Positions 12,542 to 22,364 of a DNA stretch of 51,616 nucleotides are shown here, piece by piece. A program made the position numbers and the translations under genes. Below the pieces are notes generated by a model that saw nothing but the letters and a program-made list of their open reading frames with translations, did not search any database and had not been told where the DNA came from. The stretch is from Polaromonas sp. (GTDB lineage: Bacteria; Pseudomonadota; Gammaproteobacteria; Burkholderiales; Burkholderiaceae_C): the NCBI GenBank assembly GCA_028292745.1, contig JAQGLT010000152.1:1-51616 (forward strand), given 5' to 3'. Positions within the stretch are counted from its first letter, which is position 1; each line of letters opens with the position of its first letter.

Positions 12542-14841
12542 TAGAAGGAAGTACCAATTTGAAATTGCAGACGTTCAATTTTATCGCCTGACTGTTTACG
12601 TAAAGGCAAGGCATACGCAATGCGCAGTGGTCCGACTGGAGAAATCCAGCTGATGCCCAGCCCGGTAGAAGCCCGCAGGCCATCGGGCCCACTCAGCTTG
12701 TAGCTGTCTTTGAACACGTTGCCAGCATCGACAAAACCATACAGACGCAATGTACGGTCATTTCCCGCGCCTGGAAACGGTGCAATCAGCTCGGCATTGA
12801 GCGTCAGCTTTTTGGGTGCCCCCACTGACAGGTCAGACGTATCCCTCGGACCCAACGAGCCCTGCTGGAAACCGCGCACCGACCCTAAACCGCCAGAATA
12901 ATAGTTCTTAAAAAGGGGATAAGGCTGGCCGTTCAAGCCTTTGCCCCAGCCCAATTCACCGTTCAGGGCCAGCGTGAATTGCTTGTTGAGCGGAATGTAC
13001 TGCTGAATCTGATAATTAGCGCGAACGAATCGAATGTCGCCAGCAATACCCCAATCGCCATAAACACGCTGGAAACGACCCGACGTCGGCACCAATGCAC
13101 TGTCCCGGCTATCACGCGACCAGCCAACCGTCAAAGGAATCGAATCGCTTTTATACCCAAATTGATTGGCATAATCTTGGTAGCTCACGGGAAGCAACGT
13201 GCCCGGAACAATCGTGAGAGATTCGTATCCTGTCCCAAAGTAAACCGTGTCTATCTCGGTAAACGGTACGCCAAACCGAATACTGGCTCCTCTTGTCTTC
13301 AGCTGATAGTCGCCTCCTTGACCCGTCAAGGGCTGGGACGTTCTGTCATAGACATCGATTGAGCGTGAAATGCCGTCAGCAGTGAAATAGGGGTCGATCG
13401 TGCTCAGCACGAGCTGTCGATTGGATTTGCTGGTATTGACTTCAACGCCTAAATAGTTACCTGAGCCAAATACATTTTCTTGTTTGATGGCGAACATCAG
13501 GGAAACGCTGTCAGAGCTGGAGTACCCGGCGCCAAGCTGCAGGTTTCCCGTGGGCTTTTCAGCGACATTGACATTGACATCGACCTGATCAGGCGTGCCC
13601 GTCACTTCCTGGGTGTCCACGCTCACTTCTGTAAAAAACCCCAACCGGTCGATACGGTCACGCGACAAGCGGATTTTGTCGCTGTCATACCAAGATGACT
13701 CAAACTGGCGGAACTCTCGCCGAACCACTTCGTCACGTGTTCGATTGTTGCCTGAAACGTTGATACGCCTTACATAAGCCCGTCGGGAAGGTTCTGCCTG
13801 CATTACAAAAGACACGCGGTTGCTGCTGCGATCAATTTCCGGAACAGCCTCTACCTTGGCGAATGCATAACCGAACGTACCAAAATAATCGGTCATCGCC
13901 TTAGTGGTTTCCGCCACTGCGTCCGCGTTGTAGGGTGCGCCTGGCTTGATCGTTACCAAAGACTTGAATTCTTCTTCCTTGCCGAGATAGTTGCCCTCAA
14001 GCCTGACAGCCGAAACCACGAAGCGCTCGCCTTCGGTCACGTTCAAGGTGATGGCAATGCTCTGCTTGTCCGGCGAGATTGCGACCTGCGTGGTATCGAC
14101 CTTGAACTCAAGATAGCCACGCGACAGGTAATAGGAGCGCAGGGTTTCAATATCCGCATTAAGCTTGGTGCGTGAATAGCGGTCGGATTTGGTGTACCAA
14201 CTGAGCCACCCGCCTGTATCCAGATCAAACAGGCCCAGCAGCGTTGATTCGCTGAATGCCTTGTTACCAGTGATCCGAATTTCCTTGATTTTGGCCACAT
14301 CGCCTTCAACGACGCTGAATGTCAGGTTTACCCGGTTGCGCTCAATAGGCGTTACCGTGGTAAGGACTTCGACACCGTAAAGACTCTTGTTGATGTACTG
14401 GCGTTTGAGTTCCTGCTCGGCCTTGTCGGCCAGTGCCTTGTCAAAGGGCTGACCATCCGCGATGCCAGCATCGCGAAGTGCTTTTTTCAGCACTTCCTTG
14501 TCAAACTCCTTGGTCCCTGCAAAATCCACTTCGGCAATGGTGGGGCGTTCTTCAACTATGACAACCAGCACGTCACCACTGACCTCCAGCCGCACATCTT
14601 TGAACAAGCCCAAGCCAAACAGCGCGCGAATGGCGCTTGAGCCTTTGTCATCGTTATAGGTCTCGCCCACCCGGAACGGAAGCGAGGCAAAGATCGTGCC
14701 GGGCTCAACCCGTTGCAGCCCTTCAACCCGGATATCCCTGACCGTAAAGGGATCAACGGCCCAAGCCGCATTGGCGAAAAACAGACCGGCAACAATGGCA
14801 CAGACAGCACGAATTTTGAATTGTTTGAATTTCTTTTGCAT
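12541..14841 (-). CDS. bamA: outer membrane protein assembly factor BamA
   Basis: BamA is the central beta-barrel of the BAM complex, which inserts outer-membrane proteins. The 766-residue precursor has a signal peptide ending A-N-A-A-W-A, five POTRA domains (to about residue 420) and a C-terminal Omp85 barrel. The conserved loop-6 motif V-R-G-F-Q-Q-G is present, and the protein ends in a hydrophobic strand with terminal Phe (Q-I-G-T-S-F). The ATG at 14841 was chosen because the signal peptide starts there and it lies 13 bases after rseP; the ribosome site is weak. Confidence 0.97.
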   Translation of the reverse strand: MQKKFKQFKIRAVCAIVAGLFFANAAWAVDPFTVRDIRVEGLQRVEPGTIFASLPFRVGETYNDDKGSSAIRALFGLGLFKDVRLEVSGDVLVVIVEERPTIAEVDFAGTKEFDKEVLKKALRDAGIADGQPFDKALADKAEQELKRQYINKSLYGVEVLTTVTPIERNRVNLTFSVVEGDVAKIKEIRITGNKAFSESTLLGLFDLDTGGWLSWYTKSDRYSRTKLNADIETLRSYYLSRGYLEFKVDTTQVAISPDKQSIAITLNVTEGERFVVSAVRLEGNYLGKEEEFKSLVTIKPGAPYNADAVAETTKAMTDYFGTFGYAFAKVEAVPEIDRSSNRVSFVMQAEPSRRAYVRRINVSGNNRTRDEVVRREFRQFESSWYDSDKIRLSRDRIDRLGFFTEVSVDTQEVTGTPDQVDVNVNVAEKPTGNLQLGAGYSSSDSVSLMFAIKQENVFGSGNYLGVEVNTSKSNRQLVLSTIDPYFTADGISRSIDVYDRTSQPLTGQGGDYQLKTRGASIRFGVPFTEIDTVYFGTGYESLTIVPGTLLPVSYQDYANQFGYKSDSIPLTVGWSRDSRDSALVPTSGRFQRVYGDWGIAGDIRFVRANYQIQQYIPLNKQFTLALNGELGWGKGLNGQPYPLFKNYYSGGLGSVRGFQQGSLGPRDTSDLSVGAPKKLTLNAELIAPFPGAGNDRTLRLYGFVDAGNVFKDSYKLSGPDGLRASTGLGISWISPVGPLRIAYALPLRKQSGDKIERLQFQIGTSF

Positions 14842-14854
14842 GTATTGGTTGAAG

Positions 14855-16222
14855 TTAGCCCACAAGCCGGGTGACATCATTGAAAAGGGCAATGCACATC
14901 ATGCCCAGCAGGATCGCAACGCCACCGCGCTGCAACCGGTCCATCCAGGCGTCTGACACGCCGCGACCAGTGACCCATTCCCAAAGATAATACATTAGGT
15001 GCCCGCCGTCCAGAACCGGGAGCGGCAACAGGTTAAGCACGCCCAAGCTCACGCTGACCAGGGCTAAAAATACAAGGTAGGCGGTCCAGCCCATGGTGGC
15101 CGACTTTCCGGCGTAATCGGCAATGGTGAGCGGGCCGCTCAGATTTTTAAGCGACGACTCGCCGATAACCATTTTGCCCATCATCTTCAGTGTCAGGGCC
15201 GACACCTCCCAAGTGCGGACAACGCCGCCCCATAAACCTTCCAGCGGACCATAGCGCACCGTGACAAATGCGGGCAATGCCCCTACATAAGCGCCAATAC
15301 GGGCCACAGGCACGCCTCCCTCCTTATTCACCTCAGGCGTGACCTGCAATGCCAGCGGTTGACCGTTGCGCTGGATTTGCCAGTTCTGCGGTGCAGCCGT
15401 CGAGTCCGCTCCCTGGGCAGAGGCACGGATGACCTCCCGCAACTGTTGTCCGTCAACAATGGCGGTTTCTCCGATGCGAACGACCACGTCACCGGCTTTC
15501 AGGCCGGACTTTTGCGCCGCACTGCCGGGCATGGTTTCACCGATTGAAGGCTGAGTCCAAGGGCCGAGAATGCCTATTCTTCGAAACAACTGGCTGTCCG
15601 GGTCAACAGCCTCCAGCTTGCTCAGGGGCAGCACGACCGTTTGCAACGTCGTGCCAGCGTCGCTGCCCATCACCAGCCGGAGATCCCGGCCATCCAGCGC
15701 ACCCTGCGTCATCCGCCACCGCAGGTCTTCGAATGAACGCACCGTTTCAGGCGCATCGTTGTCGAAAGCGGCCTGCTGAACGGTTTCACCGCCGCGCAGC
15801 CCGGCCTGCTCTGCCAGAGAGTTGGCGACCGGACTGGCCAGAACAGCTTTAGGCTCCTGCACACCGCTCCAGTTCACAACCGAGTACAGCATGACAGCTA
15901 GCAGCAAATTGGCCACAGGCCCGGCCGCAACTACGGCAGCGCGTGATTTAAGCGGTTGCGTATTAAAGGCCAGGTGGCGTTCTGATGGATCCACTGGTGC
16001 TTCTCGCTCATCGAGCATTTTCACGTAGCCGCCCAGCGGCAGCATGCCAATTGAAAATTCGGTGCTGTTGTTCTTGAGCCGCCAGGTATAGAGGGGCTTG
16101 CCAAATCCGATGGAAAACTTCAGCACCTTGATACCGCAAGCGACGGCTACCCGGTAGTGGCCATACTCATGCACGGCAATCAGGATGCCCAGCGTTACGA
16201 CAAAAGAAATCAGCGTCAGCAT
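14855..16222 (-). CDS. rseP: site-2 protease RseP
   Basis: RseP is the intramembrane zinc protease that cleaves anti-sigma-E and remnant signal peptides. The active site H18-E-Y-G-H22 lies in the first membrane segment, and the second metal-binding motif L-P-V-L-D-G-G-H lies in the third. Two PDZ domains sit between (about residues 110-200 and 205-290). Length is 455 residues from the ATG at 16222, one base after the dxr stop. Together with bamA and skp it forms the envelope-stress part of the cluster. Confidence 0.96.
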   Translation of the reverse strand: MLTLISFVVTLGILIAVHEYGHYRVAVACGIKVLKFSIGFGKPLYTWRLKNNSTEFSIGMLPLGGYVKMLDEREAPVDPSERHLAFNTQPLKSRAAVVAAGPVANLLLAVMLYSVVNWSGVQEPKAVLASPVANSLAEQAGLRGGETVQQAAFDNDAPETVRSFEDLRWRMTQGALDGRDLRLVMGSDAGTTLQTVVLPLSKLEAVDPDSQLFRRIGILGPWTQPSIGETMPGSAAQKSGLKAGDVVVRIGETAIVDGQQLREVIRASAQGADSTAAPQNWQIQRNGQPLALQVTPEVNKEGGVPVARIGAYVGALPAFVTVRYGPLEGLWGGVVRTWEVSALTLKMMGKMVIGESSLKNLSGPLTIADYAGKSATMGWTAYLVFLALVSVSLGVLNLLPLPVLDGGHLMYYLWEWVTGRGVSDAWMDRLQRGGVAILLGMMCIALFNDVTRLVG

Positions 16223-16223
16223 G

Positions 16224-17411
16224 TCAGACCTCCAGACCTTCAGCAATTTGACCCGCCCACCGGCGCGCATGTGCATCGAGCGCCAGCAGACCTTCGAGGG
16301 TGCCTACGTCAGAGAAGGAAACAGCCTCCAGAGTTGCATGGTTCACCCGATGAATATGATCAAAGCGGATACGACCGTCCAGAAAAGCCGCCACTGCGAT
16401 TTCATTTGCGGCATTGAGAACCGCCGTGCTACCCACGGACGCATCAAGTACGTCCCAAGCCAGCCGAAGTCCAGGAAAGCGAACCTCATCCGGCAACTCG
16501 AACGTCATAGTGGCCAAATTTTTAAAATCCAGCGGTTTGGCACCCGACTGAATTCGTTCAGGCCAGGCCAGGCCGTAGGCGATGGGTACGCGCATGTCGG
16601 GCGTTCCCAATTGAGCGACCACGGACGTGTCGTAGTACTGCACCATCGAATGAATGATGCTCTGAGGATGAATCACCACTTCAATTTGCGCGGGGGCCAA
16701 GCCAAACAGGTACTTGGCTTCGATGACTTCAAGGGCCTTGTTCATCATGGTGGCCGAATCGACGGAAATCTTGCGCCCCATCACCCAGTTCGGATGCGCG
16801 CAGGCCTCGTCAGGCGTGACCTGCCGCAAAGTTGCGGGGTCGCGGGTACGAAACGGTCCGCCTGATGCCGTCAAGATGATTTTTTCCACCCGTTCACTCC
16901 AGGTCGCCGGATCCTCGGGCAGCGACTGGAAAATGGCTGAATGCTCGCTGTCAATTGGCAGCAGCTTGGCACCGCCAGCGCGTACTGCCTCCATGAAGAC
17001 ATCGCCGCCCACGACCAGCGCCTCCTTGTTGGCCAGTAGCAAGCGCTTACCCGCCTTGGCGGCAGCCATGCAGGGCGGCAAGCCAGCCGCGCCGACGATA
17101 GCGGCCATGACCACATCCACCAATTCATGTGATGCTATCATTTCAATAGCATCTTGCGCCCATACTACCTGCGTAGAAAGGCCATTTGCCTTAATTTTTT
17201 CAGCCAGCAGACGTGCATGAGGCTCACGTGCCATCACGGCGTAACGCGGCTTGAATTGCGCGCACTGCGCCAACATCAAGTCAACCTGGGTCGCTGCACT
17301 TAACGCAAAGACTTCAAAACGGCCCGGATGGCGCGCGATCACATCAAGTGTGCTGACGCCAATGGATCCGGTGGAGCCCAGGATGGTGATGCGTGGCTTC
17401 GCGAATGTCAT
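16224..17411 (-). CDS. dxr: 1-deoxy-D-xylulose-5-phosphate reductoisomerase
   Basis: Dxr makes 2-C-methyl-D-erythritol 4-phosphate in the non-mevalonate isoprenoid pathway; ispD and ispF of the same pathway lie at 46.7-48.0 kb. The NADPH-binding start I-L-G-S-T-G-S-I-G and the metal/substrate motifs (A-N-K-E-A-L-V; D-S-E-H-S-A-I-F-Q; G-R-K-I-S-V-D-S-A-T-M-M-N-K) are all present. Length is 395 residues. A dispersed repeat copy (17135-17183) encodes V-V-W-A-Q-D-A-I-E-M-I-A near residue 85, a surface segment of the NADPH domain. Confidence 0.96.
   Translation of the reverse strand: MTFAKPRITILGSTGSIGVSTLDVIARHPGRFEVFALSAATQVDLMLAQCAQFKPRYAVMAREPHARLLAEKIKANGLSTQVVWAQDAIEMIASHELVDVVMAAIVGAAGLPPCMAAAKAGKRLLLANKEALVVGGDVFMEAVRAGGAKLLPIDSEHSAIFQSLPEDPATWSERVEKIILTASGGPFRTRDPATLRQVTPDEACAHPNWVMGRKISVDSATMMNKALEVIEAKYLFGLAPAQIEVVIHPQSIIHSMVQYYDTSVVAQLGTPDMRVPIAYGLAWPERIQSGAKPLDFKNLATMTFELPDEVRFPGLRLAWDVLDASVGSTAVLNAANEIAVAAFLDGRIRFDHIHRVNHATLEAVSFSDVGTLEGLLALDAHARRWAGQIAEGLEV
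17135..17183 (+). repeat. dispersed repeat, copy 3 (inside dxr)
   Basis: CTA-N7-AATAGC-N4-TGCGC-N8-CCTGCG-N6-GGCC, all five core blocks exact, with one extra base in the last spacer. dxr reads the opposite strand in frame as W-A-Q-D-A-I. Confidence 0.8.
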
Positions 17412-17440
17412 GAAGGGAAGAAAAAAACGGAAATGGCTGC

Positions 17441-18271
17441 TTACAAGCTTGCCAGCATCATGGCAAGCGGCAAGGTTGGAAGCAAGGCATCCACACGATC
17501 AAGGACGCCGCCATGGCCGGGCAACAAGCCACTGGAATCCTTCACCCCCGCACTGCGCTTGATCAGGGACTCCACCAGATCGCCCACCACACTCATCGCA
17601 GCCAAGAAAAGTACCGCCAGCAGCATCAGCGCAACTCCATGGCGCTGACTAAGCTGGCGATAGAAGCTCTCGCCCCCCATAGCCATCCAGACCAGCGACA
17701 GAATTATCACGCCAGCCATGCCTCCCCACACGCCTTCCCAGCTTTTGCCCGGACTGATGGAAGGTGCTAATTTGCCCTTACTGAACCGGCCACCCAACGC
17801 CCGACCCGAAAAATAGGCAAAAATATCGGCCACCCAGACCAATGCCAAAATAGACAATAAAAACTCTATTCCCACGACACGGGCCTGGCCAATGGCAAGC
17901 CATGCCATCCACAATGCAACCAAACCGCCAGCGAGACGCAAAATTTTAGGAATGCGCGGCCATCCATTGACACCGGAGCGCAGCAACCAGCCACCGGCCA
18001 GCACCCAGGCGATGCCTGCCACAAGCCAAAAAAGGAGCAAGGGCTCTTCCAGCCACCCTGCATACCAAGAAACCCCACATGCGCCCACGCACACCGCTGA
18101 AAGTACGAACGAGGCAATATTTCCAACCGTATTGAGACGACCCCATTCCCATGCGCCTGCAGCGATCAGCACTAAGGTCAATGCCCAGAAAGGGATAGGT
18201 GAGCTGTAAAAGAGCGCCGGCAGCAAGATTGCCAGCAGGACCAGAGCCGTAATGACACGCTGTTTAAGCAT
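17441..18271 (-). CDS. cdsA: phosphatidate cytidylyltransferase
   Basis: CdsA makes CDP-diacylglycerol from phosphatidate and CTP, the precursor of all phospholipids. The 276-residue protein has about eight membrane segments and the C-terminal family signature running S-V-V-G-D-L-V-E-S-L-I-K-R then G-V-K-D-S-S-G-L-L-P-G-H-G-G-V-L-D-R-V-D. It sits between uppS (12 bases upstream) and dxr (29 bases downstream) on the same strand, the standard order. Confidence 0.95.
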   Translation of the reverse strand: MLKQRVITALVLLAILLPALFYSSPIPFWALTLVLIAAGAWEWGRLNTVGNIASFVLSAVCVGACGVSWYAGWLEEPLLLFWLVAGIAWVLAGGWLLRSGVNGWPRIPKILRLAGGLVALWMAWLAIGQARVVGIEFLLSILALVWVADIFAYFSGRALGGRFSKGKLAPSISPGKSWEGVWGGMAGVIILSLVWMAMGGESFYRQLSQRHGVALMLLAVLFLAAMSVVGDLVESLIKRSAGVKDSSGLLPGHGGVLDRVDALLPTLPLAMMLASL

Positions 18272-18283
18272 GAAGCAGCCTTT

Positions 18284-19009
18284 TCATTGAGTGGAAGAAC
18301 GACCGACTACCTGCGCCGACGTTTGGCCAAAACGGCGTTCTCGCGTGCGAAAAACCGCAATGGCCTCATCCAGCGCAGCCTCATCAAATTCAGGCCATAG
18401 CTTCTCGGAAAAATGCAATTCCGAGTAGGCTGCCTGCCACAACATGAAATTACTGATGCGTAATTCACCACCAGTACGAATCAACAGATCAGGATCGGGC
18501 ACATGGGCCAGCGCCATGGCACGGTCGAGTGACAACTCTGTAATGGCTTCGCCCCGGGCTGCCAGCTTTTGTGCCGCTTGAGCAATATCCCAACGTCCAC
18601 CGTAGTTAAAGCACACATTGAAGACCAACCGATGATTGACTGCCGTGCTGAGTTCGGCCTGCGCCAATCCAGCCTGCACCTTGGGTGAAAGCCGCTGACG
18701 GTCGCCCACGAAATGAATTTGAACCCCATTGGCATTCAAACGCGGCACTTCCCTGGCAAGCGCCACCACCAGCAGTTCCATCAAACCGGACACCTCATCG
18801 GAAGGCCGGTTCCAGTTTTCAGACGAGAACGCAAACACCGTTAGCACACCGACGCCACGTTCAAGACAAGCCTTGACACAGCGGCTGAGGGCATCGACGC
18901 CCTGCTTGTGACCGGCAATGCGGGGCAAAAATCGTTTGGTGGCCCAGCGGCCATTGCCATCCATGACGATGGCAATGTGGCACGGAACCATCAAGGCAGG
19001 CGCAGCCAT
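18284..19009 (-). CDS. uppS: undecaprenyl diphosphate synthase
   Basis: UppS condenses isopentenyl units on farnesyl diphosphate to make the C55 lipid carrier of peptidoglycan and O-antigen. The signature I-V-M-D17-G-N-G-R-W-A starts the fold, and F-S-S-E-N-W-N-R and the C-terminal R-T-G-G-E-L-R-I-S-N-F segments are intact. Length is 241 residues. It is a cis-prenyltransferase, and the position between frr and cdsA is typical. Confidence 0.96.
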   Translation of the reverse strand: MAAPALMVPCHIAIVMDGNGRWATKRFLPRIAGHKQGVDALSRCVKACLERGVGVLTVFAFSSENWNRPSDEVSGLMELLVVALAREVPRLNANGVQIHFVGDRQRLSPKVQAGLAQAELSTAVNHRLVFNVCFNYGGRWDIAQAAQKLAARGEAITELSLDRAMALAHVPDPDLLIRTGGELRISNFMLWQAAYSELHFSEKLWPEFDEAALDEAIAVFRTRERRFGQTSAQVVGRSSTQ

Positions 19010-19036
19010 GGTCAGTTCAGACCAGACAGCATGCGC

Positions 19037-19597
19037 TCAAACCGCCATGATGTCTTGTTCCTTGCTAGCGACCATCTTGTCGACATCAGCAATGAAACGG
19101 TCGGTAAATTTCTGAATCTCGTCCTGCGAGCGACGCTCATCGTCTTCAGATGCCAGCTTGTCCTTGACGAGTTTTTTAACGCCGTCATTTGCATCACGCC
19201 GCAAATTGCGAATCGCCACCTTGGCATGCTCGCCTTCAGCGCGTACAACCTTGGTAAGCTCTCTGCGTCGCTCCTCGGTCATGGCAGGCATCGGGACGCG
19301 AATCAAATCCCCCTGGGATGCCGGATTCAGTCCCAGATCGGAATCCCGGATGGCTTTTTCAATCTTGGCACCCATGCCTTTTTCCCACGGAGATACGCTG
19401 ATGGTGCGGGCATCAAGCAGCGCCACATTGGCCACTTGGCTGATCGGCACCATGGAGCCGTAATAATCCACATGCACGGTATCCAGCAGGCCGGGGTTGG
19501 CGCGGCCAGTGCGGATTTTTGTCAGGCCGTGCTGGAATGATTCCAGGGATTGCTGCATTTTCTGCGTTGCGAGTTGCTTGATCTCAACAATGCTCAT
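19037..19597 (-). CDS. frr: ribosome recycling factor
   Basis: Frr splits the post-termination ribosome together with EF-G. The 186 residues match the family (E. coli 185) and show [12 protein letters not shown] near residue 30 and the three-helix-bundle sequence [11 protein letters not shown]. The ATG at 19597 (M-S-I-V-E-I-K) has a GGGAAA site upstream and is preferred to an in-frame TTG two codons earlier. Confidence 0.96.
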   Translation of the reverse strand: MSIVEIKQLATQKMQQSLESFQHGLTKIRTGRANPGLLDTVHVDYYGSMVPISQVANVALLDARTISVSPWEKGMGAKIEKAIRDSDLGLNPASQGDLIRVPMPAMTEERRRELTKVVRAEGEHAKVAIRNLRRDANDGVKKLVKDKLASEDDERRSQDEIQKFTDRFIADVDKMVASKEQDIMAV

Positions 19598-19661
19598 GGT
19601 CAAATTTCCCGATGAATAAATTCAAAAATATGCGAGTCCGCGCCTTCTCGTACTGCAACGA

Positions 19662-20372
19662 TCAGACGTGAACCAGCGTTCCTTCGTCTTCGCCCATTAC
19701 GACACGTTTGAGTGCACCATGTTTGAAAATGCTGAATATCTTGATCGGCAGTTTCTGGTCACGGCATAGCGCAAACGCGGTGGCATCCATCACTTCAAGA
19801 TTTTTACCAATGGCCTCATCGAAAGTAAGGCTGGTGTAGCGTGTTGCAGACGGATCTTTCTTGGGATCTGCAGTGTAGACACCGTCAACCTTGGTGGCCT
19901 TCAAAACTATTTCAGCACCAATCTCAGCGCCACGCAAAGCTGCTGCCGTATCGGTTGTAAAGAAAGGATTGCCAGTACCGGCAGCAAACACGACAACCTT
20001 GCCTTCTTCCAAATACTGCAAGGCCTTGGGCCGAACATAAGGCTCTACGACACGCTCAATACCAATGGCGGACATCACCCGGGCAATCAGTCCAGCTTTG
20101 TCCATGGTATCGCCCAGTGCCAAGGCATTCATCACGGTAGCAAGCATTCCCATGTAATCAGCGGTGGCCCGGTCCATGCCAACCGAGCCGCCAGCGACGC
20201 CGCGAAAAATGTTCCCGCCACCAATCACTACCGCGACCTGAACACCCATGCGGGTTACCTCGGCGATTTCCTCCACCATGCGAACAATGGTAGCGCGATT
20301 GATACCGAAGGCATCGTCACCCATCAAGGCCTCACCTGACAGTTTTAACAAGATCCGCTTGTAGGCTGGCAT
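19662..20372 (-). CDS. pyrH: UMP kinase
   Basis: PyrH phosphorylates UMP to UDP, downstream of the carAB-started pyrimidine pathway. The amino-acid-kinase fold is clear: [12 protein letters not shown] at the N-terminus, [10 protein letters not shown] and [13 protein letters not shown] in the middle, and T-T-D-T-A-A-A-L-R in the nucleotide site. The ATG at 20372 gives 236 residues, the usual length. It follows tsf by about 55 bases. Confidence 0.97.
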   Translation of the reverse strand: MPAYKRILLKLSGEALMGDDAFGINRATIVRMVEEIAEVTRMGVQVAVVIGGGNIFRGVAGGSVGMDRATADYMGMLATVMNALALGDTMDKAGLIARVMSAIGIERVVEPYVRPKALQYLEEGKVVVFAAGTGNPFFTTDTAAALRGAEIGAEIVLKATKVDGVYTADPKKDPSATRYTSLTFDEAIGKNLEVMDATAFALCRDQKLPIKIFSIFKHGALKRVVMGEDEGTLVHV

Positions 20373-20427
20373 GCGAGCGCTTTCATGGTTGATTGACAGC
20401 AAAGAAACCTTCCGGGCAAACAAAGAC

Positions 20428-21342
20428 TTACGCAGCCTTGGCGGCAGCCACCTGGGCGGCCACTTCGGCAGCAAAATCGTCGACCTTCTTTTCAATGCCT
20501 TCGCCCACAACATAGAGCGTGAATGATTTGACGGTCGTTGCTTTTTCCTTGAGCATTTGCTCGACGGTCTGCTTGTCGTTCTTGACAAAGGTCTGGTTGT
20601 TTAAACTTACCTCTTTCAGGTATTTCTGAACACCGCCATCAATACGCTTGGCCACGATTTCAGCAGATTGAACCGGCTTGCCGGCTGCTTGGGCAACGGA
20701 AGCATCTTCGGCTGCCTTGGCTGCGGCAACTGAACGCTCCTTGGCAACCAGTTCAGCCGGCACATCCGCGCTGGACAGGGCGACTGGCTTCATGGCAGCC
20801 ACATGCATCGCAACATCCTTGGCGGCAGCTTCGTCACCTTCGAATTCCACCACCACACCGATACGGGTACCGTGCAGGTAGGCCGCCGCCTTGCCGCTGG
20901 CAAAGCGCTTGAAGCGGCGAACACTCATGTTCTCGCCAATCTTGCCGATCAGGCCTTTACGCACATCCTCCACAGTAGGACCAAAGCTATCCATTGCCAG
21001 CGGCATGGCGCCCAGCGCCGCCAGATCAGCAGGATCATTCTTAGCAATGCCCTCGGCAACCGCATTGGCAAATGCCAGGAAATTGTCGTTTTTCGTTACA
21101 AAATCGGTTTCACAATTGATTTCAACCAGCGCGGCCACATCGCCTTCACGGGCCAGCGCAACCACACCCTCAGCGGTCACGCGGGAAGCGGCCTTACCGG
21201 CCTTGCTGCCCAGTTTGACGCGCAGCAGTTCTTCAGCTTTTTCGAAATTACCTTCCGCCTCGGTTAGTGCCCGCTTGCATTCCATCATGGGGGCATCGGT
21301 CTTGGCGCGCAGCTCGGCGACCATGCTTGCAGTAATTGCCAT
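20428..21342 (-). CDS. tsf: translation elongation factor Ts
   Basis: EF-Ts exchanges GDP on EF-Tu. The N-terminal UBA-like domain and the signature [15 protein letters not shown] are present, as is the Tu-contacting T-D-F-V-T-K-N motif. Length is 304 residues. It lies after rpsB on the same strand; a strong hairpin terminator (21410-21436) stands between them, so tsf is expressed by read-through or from its own promoter. Confidence 0.97.
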   Translation of the reverse strand: MAITASMVAELRAKTDAPMMECKRALTEAEGNFEKAEELLRVKLGSKAGKAASRVTAEGVVALAREGDVAALVEINCETDFVTKNDNFLAFANAVAEGIAKNDPADLAALGAMPLAMDSFGPTVEDVRKGLIGKIGENMSVRRFKRFASGKAAAYLHGTRIGVVVEFEGDEAAAKDVAMHVAAMKPVALSSADVPAELVAKERSVAAAKAAEDASVAQAAGKPVQSAEIVAKRIDGGVQKYLKEVSLNNQTFVKNDKQTVEQMLKEKATTVKSFTLYVVGEGIEKKVDDFAAEVAAQVAAAKAA

Positions 21343-21409
21343 CTCTTATTCTCCGTATTTCGTTGGTACCGAAGGTGCTGGACACAGCGCCTTCATTTTT
21401 CGACTTGTG

Positions 21410-21436
21410 AAAAAGGGGCTACGCAAGCCCCTTTTT
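21410..21436 (-). terminator. rho-independent terminator between rpsB and tsf
   Basis: A perfect 10-bp stem (AAAAGGGGCT at 21411-21420 against 21426-21435) with a 5-base loop is followed on the minus strand by a U-tract. It lies just after rpsB and before tsf, and probably attenuates tsf. Confidence 0.85.
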
Positions 21437-21462
21437 CGCGTTTGGCGCAGCGCCAATAATGG

Positions 21463-22218
21463 TCAAGCTGCCGCGTTTTCCACTTCTACGAATTCATCGC
21501 CCGAACTTTCGGCCGACACGGCCTTAACAACATCGTCCATGGCGCTGGCACGGCCTTCGATCACGGCATCTGCAATGCCGCGAGCGTACAGGGCAACCGC
21601 CTTCGAAGAGTCGTCATTGCCAGGAATCACATAATCGATACCCAAGGGGGAATGATTGGTATCAACGACACCAATCAAGGGAATACCGAGCTTTTTGGCT
21701 TCCAAAATTGCAATCTTGTGAAAACCCACGTCGATCACGAAAATCGCATCTGGCAATGCATTCATGTCCTGGATGCCGCCGATATCCTTTTCGAGCTTTT
21801 CAATTTCGCGCTTGAAAGTGAGCTGCTCTTTCTTGCTGATCGAGTCCAAGCCGGCTTCCTGCTGAGCCTTCATTTCCTTCAGGCGCTTGATGGAGGTCTT
21901 GACCGTCTTGAAGTTGGTCAGCATGCCGCCGAGCCAGCGCTGGTCAACATAGGGAATGCCAGCACGCTGGGCTTCAGCGGCAACGGTTTCGCGGGCCGTA
22001 CGCTTCGTACCTACCATCAAGATGGTGCCACGGTTGGCAGTCAGCTGCTTGGCGAACTTCATCGCCTCCTGAAACATGGGCAGCGATTTTTCCAGGTTGA
22101 TGATGTGAATACGGTTGCGATGGCCAAAAATGAAAGGGGCCATTTTTGGATCCCAGAAACGGGTTTGGTGGCCAAAATGGACGCCGGCTTCCAGCATTTC
22201 GCGCATGTTCGTGGACAT
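21463..22218 (-). CDS. rpsB: 30S ribosomal protein S2
   Basis: S2 binds late to the 30S subunit near S1. The 251 residues start [19 protein letters not shown] and contain the signature R-W-L-G-G-M-L-T-N and [11 protein letters not shown]. The ATG at 22218 has GGAG seven bases upstream; an in-frame start four codons earlier is less likely. It begins the long minus-strand cluster and has a leader of about 125 bases with a hairpin. Confidence 0.97.
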   Translation of the reverse strand: MSTNMREMLEAGVHFGHQTRFWDPKMAPFIFGHRNRIHIINLEKSLPMFQEAMKFAKQLTANRGTILMVGTKRTARETVAAEAQRAGIPYVDQRWLGGMLTNFKTVKTSIKRLKEMKAQQEAGLDSISKKEQLTFKREIEKLEKDIGGIQDMNALPDAIFVIDVGFHKIAILEAKKLGIPLIGVVDTNHSPLGIDYVIPGNDDSSKAVALYARGIADAVIEGRASAMDDVVKAVSAESSGDEFVEVENAAA

Positions 22219-22258
22219 AAGTAACTCCAAAGGTTGTGTCTAAAATCAGCGCTTATTA

Positions 22259-22274
22259 CCGGAAGAATTTCCGG
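22259..22274 (-). promoter_or_regulatory. hairpin in the rpsB leader
   Basis: CCGGAA-GAAT-TTCCGG is a perfect 6-bp stem with a 4-base loop, 41 bases before the rpsB start. In E. coli the S2 protein represses rpsB-tsf through the rpsB leader, so a similar S2-responsive element is a reasonable guess, not shown by sequence alone. Confidence 0.45.
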
Positions 22275-22344
22275 ACAACACCTTGAATGGCTGATTTGCG
22301 ATTTACCTTGCAAATGACTGGTATGCCACCTGCAAAGCCTGCTG

Positions 22345-22350
22345 AGTATA
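22345..22350 (-). promoter_or_regulatory. candidate -10 box for rpsB
   Basis: TATACT (five of six consensus bases) on the minus strand, about 127 bases before the rpsB ATG. No good -35 box stands at 16-18 bases, so the assignment is tentative. The box also lies just before the divergent amidase start. Confidence 0.4.
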
Positions 22351-22364
22351 ACACCCGGACACCC

